Positions 58,501-64,000 of a stretch of 64,000 nucleotides of DNA are shown here, piece after piece. The stretch's first letter is position 1. Every line of letters begins with the position of its first letter. The stretch is from Sipunculus nudus (lineage: Eukaryota > Annelida > Sipuncula > Golfingiida > Sipunculidae). The stretch covers positions 21,661,839-21,725,838 of the forward strand of contig CM049316.1 of NCBI GenBank assembly GCA_026874595.1, given 5' to 3'. The notes under the pieces were generated by a model. The model saw nothing but the letters and a program-made list of their open reading frames with translations, was not told the DNA's origin and did not search any database. The translations under genes were made by a program, and so were the position numbers.

Positions 58501-60655
58501 GTTGGCGAGAGGTGGGCAGGTAGGGATGGTCGCTTAAAGGGACCTATCCACATATTAGGTAAGTTAATATACACGAGATATAGTTTTTCTCCTGAAACTT
58601 TATGGTATCTGCCAATAGCATCAGCATCGATCACTGCTGCGAATTATAAACACAGTGCTCAGGCTATCTGATGGCCGTACAGGGCGACAAAATCATCAAG
58701 TTGCTTCTTTCCCGTTTCTTCTCCTACTTTGAGGGTGGTCGCGCATGCACAGGATCGGACCTTTGGTCATCCAGTGAGTAAACTGTGTGCCTGTGTGCCG
58801 GGCACAAATGCAAAAATGCAAATGCCAGGGAGAATCGTTTAGAATCTCTAAGTTAGGTCCCGGTGATGATAACTTTCGACTCTGACAGGCAACAAAAAGA
58901 ACCCCACCCCCCCCCCCCATCGGTCCACTCGCTACCATAACTAAAGTATTGCACTGTCTGCTCCTTCTTCTGTCTAATCAGATGAGAACTGATATACCCG
59001 CCTGCGCCGGGCACCCTGCATCGGCCGGTGTGCAAGCGGGGTGAAAACAAAATGACGAATTATTTAAAAAAATTCAGGGGCGTCCCCCTCCCCCCGCGCA
59101 GCACCACCACTTTCGATTTTCAATGTAATATTGCGAAATAGCTGTCCAGATTTTGTAAAGCTGCAAAGAATTTATAGTATGAAAGTAAGGTTAAAAAAGT
59201 ATCCTTCATGTTAACATCACGTTTCATAACTGTTTATGCTTTTACCCGCACATATTAATTGAAATATAAAAAGCGATCTATCCCGGGGACCGTATTTCTC
59301 AAGTGACTGATAAGTGAACTTTTTCTCTTGTTCTGAGTCTTAAAATGTTACAAGGATATTGCATATATATTTTAGTATATACTCTTTGTGAGCGGGTTGG
59401 CCGCCGAGCCGAATGCGGCACACCCCCTCCCCTTCCGTAAATCCTGGCTACGCCCCTGAGATTAGCGGACGAATTGAAACTAAATGCTCGGCAGGGCTGC
59501 CCCTGTGTACCGTCTTGGATTCGACAAGTAGAATACAATTTGTCCACCAACTGCCAATCCCGCCTAGAAGACCGTTATCCCTATTCGATTCGGAGTATTT
59601 GGATGAACGAAGTTATGGCGTATTAATGACTCCGCTAGGAAGGTATGTGATCTAGCCATTACAACATGACATGCAGACCTTTTTAAGATCAACTGATAGT
59701 GAGTCATTATCAAGACATAATCGAACACCCATTACAGGGGTTGAATCATAATATTTGCTGTGTGGTACACTGGTAATATTTTACATCAGAGGCTTATATG
59801 GTCGCGTTGTAAATCCTTAATAATGAATAAAAGGTGTTTAATCTAAAATTTTGGGTTGCGAGACCTAAAGTTTGGAGCAATTTCGGCAACAGCAGCTCCG
59901 CTGTCAAGCCGTCATGACAGACAGAAAGACAAGCTCTCCGAGTAAAACCAGCCTCGTTATTAATAACTGCTGCATGAATACACGTAAGTCAACCATGAAT
60001 GAATTAATTTAATTTTTTTCCAACAGGAAAACGTCACTTTCTGTCTCACCCTGAGGAAAAGGAGAGTCGACATGGAGATAAAAAAGAGAAGGAGTTTCAG
60101 AAATGGCGTGCCCCATCTACTTATACTAGAATTAATCCGAACCCTATAGCTTCTACTGCCATCTCAACGCCATCAGTTATTTAAAAACGACGTTTAAGTG
60201 GCAGGCTGCCGCTATATATATGTGTTAATTCATTCCCGTTCGTGTATGTGCCTTCGTGATTGTACACAACATAACTCACGCAGTCAAGAAGGATATCTCA
60301 TGTCATTTTTCAGACATTTCGAAAATAGGCCATTACATAAACGATTACTTTCGGTGTGGATCCGGCACGTGATCTGTGTCCAAGAACGCATCAAGGAACA
60401 TTCATACTTGTACAGTCATAATGCACGAATGCACCTGGGAATATTGGCAGAATAAGTGAAAACCGGTTTCTTTTATTCATTAGAATGAAATTGCTAGTAT
60501 AAAGGTACATTAACCGACTAATCTGCCAGGCAGGTTGAATGTACAGAACCAGAGCCAGTAACACGCAGAACAAACCAACGAGCACATCAGCTACAGCGAG
60601 GCTCGTCAGGAAGTGTGTCGTAGTGCGCAGGTTCCGGTCACGAGCCACTGCCAGC
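51532..60655 (-). CDS. rhodopsin-class (class A) GPCR, partial, frame-disrupted, with LTR element in its intron
   Basis: Two exons are visible: 60655-60509 (end of TM1/loop and TM2) and 52582-51532 (TM3 to C-terminus). The TM1 exon is not found and may lie beyond the window. Seven-helix receptors of this class couple ligands, here probably a peptide, to G proteins at the plasma membrane. Marks are [20 protein letters not shown] (TM2 with the conserved Asp), MCKIC and [12 protein letters not shown] (an ERY version of DRY), Pro in TM5 and NPVLYAFLS (TM7). TM6 has [10 protein letters not shown] in place of the usual CW.P motif. Single-base frame breaks occur in TM4 near 52411 and after TM7 near 51622, and the phases of the two exons do not join cleanly. 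It is either a young pseudogene or a gene with sequence errors. Confidence 0.75.
52677..52804 (-). repeat. 3' LTR of the retrotransposon
   Basis: Identical to the 5' LTR except for two C/T differences at 52740 and 52760. Its inner side is preceded on the coding strand by a long G-run. Confidence 0.88.
53014..56641 (-). pseudogene. retrotransposon pol (protease, RT, RNase H, integrase), interrupted
   Basis: The protease has ADTG near 56515. Reverse transcriptase covers about 56080-55260 with an IDD active-site motif (KVIDDTIMW) and [12 protein letters not shown]. RNase H starts near 55120 with [13 protein letters not shown] and has the later AVDHRPLL. The integrase lies at about 54320-53450 with an HQG.. 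zinc-binding start, [13 protein letters not shown] and a later Glu for the DDE triad. Frame changes occur near 56420, 56170 (a G-run) and 53320, and stops lie near 55365 and 55210. A Pro-rich C-terminal frame ends at 53014. No chromodomain was seen. Confidence 0.82.
56605..57715 (-). pseudogene. retrotransposon gag, frameshifted
   Basis: The ATG at 57715 opens a frame that continues through [14 protein letters not shown] and then must change frame near 57482 to reach [19 protein letters not shown] zinc-knuckle region follows near 56870-56770: the first knuckle reads [10 protein letters not shown] with Tyr in place of the second Cys, and the second is [14 protein letters not shown]. The frame ends at 56605, overlapping the protease frame by about 37 bp, as expected for gag-pol frameshifting. 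Confidence 0.8.
57729..57856 (-). repeat. 5' LTR of the retrotransposon
   Basis: 128 bp; on the coding strand it starts ATAGAGGATATTC and contains AATAAAGCCC, a polyadenylation signal. The start codon of gag lies 14 bp downstream, so the primer-binding site must overlap or be very short. Confidence 0.88.
58386..58441. repeat. 56-nt near-perfect hairpin
   Basis: Arms of 26 nt, AGCTTTTCAAAGGGAGAACC plus CTAGTG on the left and the complement on the right with two mismatches, surround a 4-nt loop (GCTG). Confidence 0.75.
59395..59460 (-). mobile_element. dispersed element end with G-run (CAGGGGCGTAGCCAG)
   Basis: On the minus strand it reads CAGGGGCGTAGCCAGGATTT, then GGAAGGGGAGGGGG. Related ends occur at about 4592-4488 (minus), 40410-40437 (plus) and 46124-46078 (minus) with CAGTGGCGGATCCAG-type starts. 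The CAG(G/T)G start is common for hAT terminal repeats. No partner end with a target duplication was found for any of the four. Confidence 0.45.
60190..60440 (+). mobile_element. dispersed element, copy 3 (diverged)
   Basis: ACAACATAACTCACGCAGTC followed by an ...ATCTCATG motif matches the body of the 28.45-kb copy; the ends are eroded. It lies upstream of the visible GPCR exons on the map, not inside them. Confidence 0.45.
60509..60655 (-). CDS. GPCR exon with TM2
   Basis: The exon follows CTTCATTGCAG and encodes [16 protein letters not shown] then [20 protein letters not shown] and PAWQISRLM up to a GTACCT donor. The SLAVADVLV core with Asp2.50 is diagnostic of class A receptors. It ends two bases into a codon, while the next exon appears to start in phase 0. 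Confidence 0.8.
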
Positions 60656-63600
60656 CTGCAATGAAGCCAGATATACCAGCTGGTGTAAAAGTAATAGCTA
60701 ATTAATCGTGTATCTTTTTACACGTGAAATGCAACATTAACAAATCACGTTAAAGGTCTGTTTATATTCTTGTTTACTTAAATAATTGGTGTCAGCAAAA
60801 TGTTATATTGTCCCGCCCAACTTTTGACAAGTGGTGTGTTTACACTGTGGTTGCCTTTTCCTTGCCTTGGTTTCAAATTCGCGATTTTCGCGATAGAGTG
60901 AAAAAGCGAAATGTGAACCTTCCAAACATACCACTTTCTATACCACTATAAATGTGTGTGTGTGTTAGCAGGAACAACTGTTATATTTATCATGAGATAT
61001 TTTCCTCAATCGGTTTTAAGGGTCTCTTGGAGGCATGCTATTGGTGAATAAACCGTCATTCTAACTTCCTGGACGACAATGAATACTAGGGCGTGAGGAA
61101 TGAACTCGATTGGATGTCTGACGAAATTTTCCCTTTGGGAGAGATTAAATGTCATAAATAATCCATTTCTTTCAGACAAAAATCTTGACAGGATTGTCTA
61201 GTTATCGCCGAGAAAGGAGTTGGCTAGATGTTCATTCTTTGACTGAAGCAGTTTTTTTTATTATGATGATTAGATATGCTAAGATTTACATTTCTCATAC
61301 AGTTTAAGTGTCTAATCATTTATGAAACTGTGTGTAATTGCCAAATCTGAACCTTTGAATGCGAATGGCAATCCCGATTCTACTCCGACAAAGTTTAAAA
61401 GCTTTGTCACTTCAGCATATTCCAGCAAGGATTATTTGCATTTGTACTGGTCGAAATTAAGCACAGATCTTATTTAATGAAATTGTTTATTTTTGTTTAA
61501 GCTGTATCTCGTAATACGGAAAGAGTGCAGCATGCGCTCGCAGACATCAGTTTAAGATTTGAACACATGTTCTTAAAACGTCCCATGCCTAATGGCATGA
61601 ATGAAAAATACACTGCGAATACAATATGTTTTAAATCTTACATATAATGTAGACTGTAACATAGTGTAGAAGTTCATGATGTGCTAATCTCAAATTTCTC
61701 TCTGGTTGAGATTTTTTTTTACAAAATACCCTTTAGATATGCTGTGAGGAGGAATGAGCTATCTGGAATTCCATAAAACGGTGACCATGAATATGAAATG
61801 ACACAAAGAAGGCCAGTGATGTGTGGTCGTGATAGGTGTAATGTAATAAAAACCAATGATTAGAATTTCTTAAGATACGTAGAAAATATATCCTAGTACA
61901 GAGGCATGGCTGTAAAATTAAGCTCCCTGGCCACAGATCATACTGCGCTTAAAGGGACCCGCAATAGTACGACTGTGCTGTTTAGGGACTGCGGGCGCGC
62001 AGTTAGACACCCACAATGCACCGGGGCTTCTGATTGCACATGTCGAATGGCGGATGTACAAATGTAGTGAAGAGGGCAATGTAGTCCGTTCAAATATGTT
62101 GGATAAGAATTATGTGAAGGTAAATTACATAAGCATGTTTATTGTGGTAAGAACAAAACAGAATAAGTAATATTTTGCAAGTATGTAAATATGAAATAAA
62201 ATGTAAATAGCAAATAATAATTTCTTGAAAAGGAACACATTTTTATTCTCAAGTCAGACAGTTACGACAAGTAATCCCGGCCGTCCCAAAGTGCCTATCG
62301 AGAAGAGGTTCATTTTGAGTATAAACGGGTTCTTGCGGAAGAGTGGTCAGGTCACAGATACGTAACGCAGGCTTAGCGTCATGTGTAAAAAGTTTGTACG
62401 ATGCGTTTTCAACAGTCACGAGGTAGATGCAAACTTTAGAACATTTTCCAAATTCTTAACGTAACGCAGACCAGAGCGCAGAAAGCTGATGTTGCTAACA
62501 CGCTGAGAGAACGTGGTATCGCCTTGTGCATCCAGCTCTAAAATTGTAAACAAGGACACATTCTCTCATTGATCTGGCGCTTTGCTTGTGCTAGACCCGG
62601 TGAAATCAGACCAATGACAGCCGGTGTTGCATCTTTAATAGAAAGGAGATCTCATACGACTGCTGTGTATAACTGCTGCGTGAGGAGCGTAAATATTGAA
62701 CATTGAGTGAAAAATACAAAGCACATCGAGTTTGGTAAATCAGTACAGCTCTGACATTAAACAAAGTAACTCCATCGTTACATTAGAGAATACTTGAAGT
62801 TGTGCAAATACAAGACTCAGTACAACTGTCTGATCGCGTGACAGAACGCCTACCCCAGGCATGGGGAATTAAACATTAAGATGGAAAGGTGTCGTCAGTA
62901 AACACAAGGGACATCATGGAACCAGTCAGATAAAGAGCCAACAAATGTTATTGTTGGTGACTGCACGCGGGAGGTAGCCATAAACCATCTGGAGCCGAGC
63001 AGACGCCATTGGCCCATACACTGACACAAATTATCCCCCTCCGGAGAATAGACTATACGTTCTTTAACGCTAACGTCCTGTTAAAAGCCCTTTGATTTCA
63101 CACGCTTGCTGATTGAGAACAGAAGAGCCTATGTCTCTCACAACCCAGACAAGAATCCTCGAATGGTTATCCAGACATACAAAGTAATCAACTAAATGCT
63201 TGTTGTCGTTACAGTGTCCATCACGAGCGTGTTTTTTTTTTTCTTATTTAGTTCATATCTTCTAGTAAACATTTGGTATCTGATATATAAGTCATGGCAG
63301 TTCACCCTGAACGCTTTTATCATAACCTGGTGTGGCAACAGGGTTTTTGGCTATGGTATAATACGTCGTCATTTTCATTGGGTAATTCGTCGTTTTTAAG
63401 CGCCCATGTGTGTGTAAACAACAGCATACTTGCATCCGACGCACAGACATACCATAGCCGTGCATTCTTTTGCCCATTGAGCACCTGGGACCTAAAGAGG
63501 TTTCATGAACAGATTATTTCTTAGATCTCGTTACAGCTTCGTATGTTAGTAAATCTTTACACAACTTGGTTTATTTTCTTAAAAAATAAGCAAGGAGTAA

Positions 63601-64000
63601 TGCCAAAAATTACATAAATTCTGAAGAAAAAGTAGGTAAATAACTGGCTTTAAAAAGTTTAATTACATCTACCAAGAGAATGTTTTCATCCGTGTTTGTT
63701 TGTTTTTCCGGATGAGGCATATCTATCAGAAGTTATCTGGGGCCTGTGTGAACTGGCGGTCGAGTGGGAAGGTTTGGTTTTAACGCAGGTATGCACATTA
63801 TTGAGTGCCATTTAAATCCTTTTATTCCAAGCAAATACCATCTTAGAGGCCACTAGGGATATTGGCTTCGTGCTTAGAATCGGTCAGATATTATCTGTGT
63901 AAATAAAAACGGCAGTTTCTCAACACTTAAGCATTTAAATGAATCTGCAATAACCGCCGCTGTAAGAATTAGATGCAATTGTAACCGTACTTAACTCGCG
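60656..64000. other. region without recognised genes
   Basis: I searched for a TM1 exon of the GPCR on the minus strand and found no convincing one. It holds a half copy of the CTGTGGTTG element at 60845-60900, a dispersed repeat copy at 61965-62350, and a T-run at 63230-63242 in an open frame without family features. Confidence 0.5.
61965..62350. repeat. dispersed repeat, copy 2 (shared with 34112-34500)
   Basis: CACAATGCACCGGGGCTTC, GTAGTCCGTTCAAATATGTT and GGCCGTCCCAAAGTGCCTAT correspond in order to parts of the copy in the sulfotransferase intron. Confidence 0.65.

Noticed and set aside
59075-59458. A 384-bp hAT element between CAGGGGCGT and ACGCCCCTG
   Set aside because: The flanking 8-mers (AAAAAATT and AGATTAGC) differ and the ends do not match beyond nine bases.

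Overview
The window looks like an invertebrate nuclear genome, most likely a bivalve mollusc or another lophotrochozoan. It is AT-rich, has widely spaced multi-exon genes with GT-AG introns, about fifteen (TA)n tracts, tRNA-derived SINE-like sequence, many short terminal-inverted-repeat elements and one short-LTR retrotransposon. The phylum is inferred from gene families and repeat style; the species cannot be read from the sequence.

Layout, left to right. 1-6767 has no recognisable gene. 6768-14632 (+) is a six-exon nicotinic-receptor-like Cys-loop channel subunit. Its exons 2-4 have the classic nAChR sizes of 140, 45 and 110 bp, and a TGA codon lies in frame inside the M2 pore helix. Two of its introns carry hAT-like elements with perfect 8-bp target duplications. 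18744-32298 (-) is a serine carboxypeptidase of the S10 / cathepsin A (lysosomal protective protein) type. I could trace it through 14 exons with matching splice phases, giving 474 residues with a signal peptide and the Ser-Asp-His triad. Head to head with it, 33918-38411 (+) is a two-exon cytosolic sulfotransferase of 293 residues. 38412-47123 is mostly repeats: a 30-bp minisatellite near 42.2 kb, a 33-bp minisatellite of 35 units at 44.07-45.23 kb that creates an artificial 384-codon ORF, and a degraded coding-like stretch near 46.2-46.6 kb. 47124-49198 (+) is a Toll-like receptor pseudogene (LRRs, LRRCT, membrane segment and part of a TIR domain, with several stops and frame changes). 51532-60655 (-) holds two exons of a rhodopsin-class GPCR; a 5.2-kb Ty3-like LTR retrotransposon (52677-57856) sits in the intron between them. 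60656-64000 shows only repeats.

The genes do not form a pathway and there is no operon-like organisation. The carboxypeptidase is expected in the secretory/lysosomal route, the sulfotransferase in the cytosol, the channel and GPCR in the plasma membrane. I found no new multi-gene system. The points most worth a second look are the channel subunit (stop in the pore helix plus loss of the ligand-binding aromatic and cysteine signatures), the single-base frame breaks in the GPCR, the well-defined hAT-like insertions, the 33-bp minisatellite and a near-perfect 56-nt hairpin at 58386-58441.
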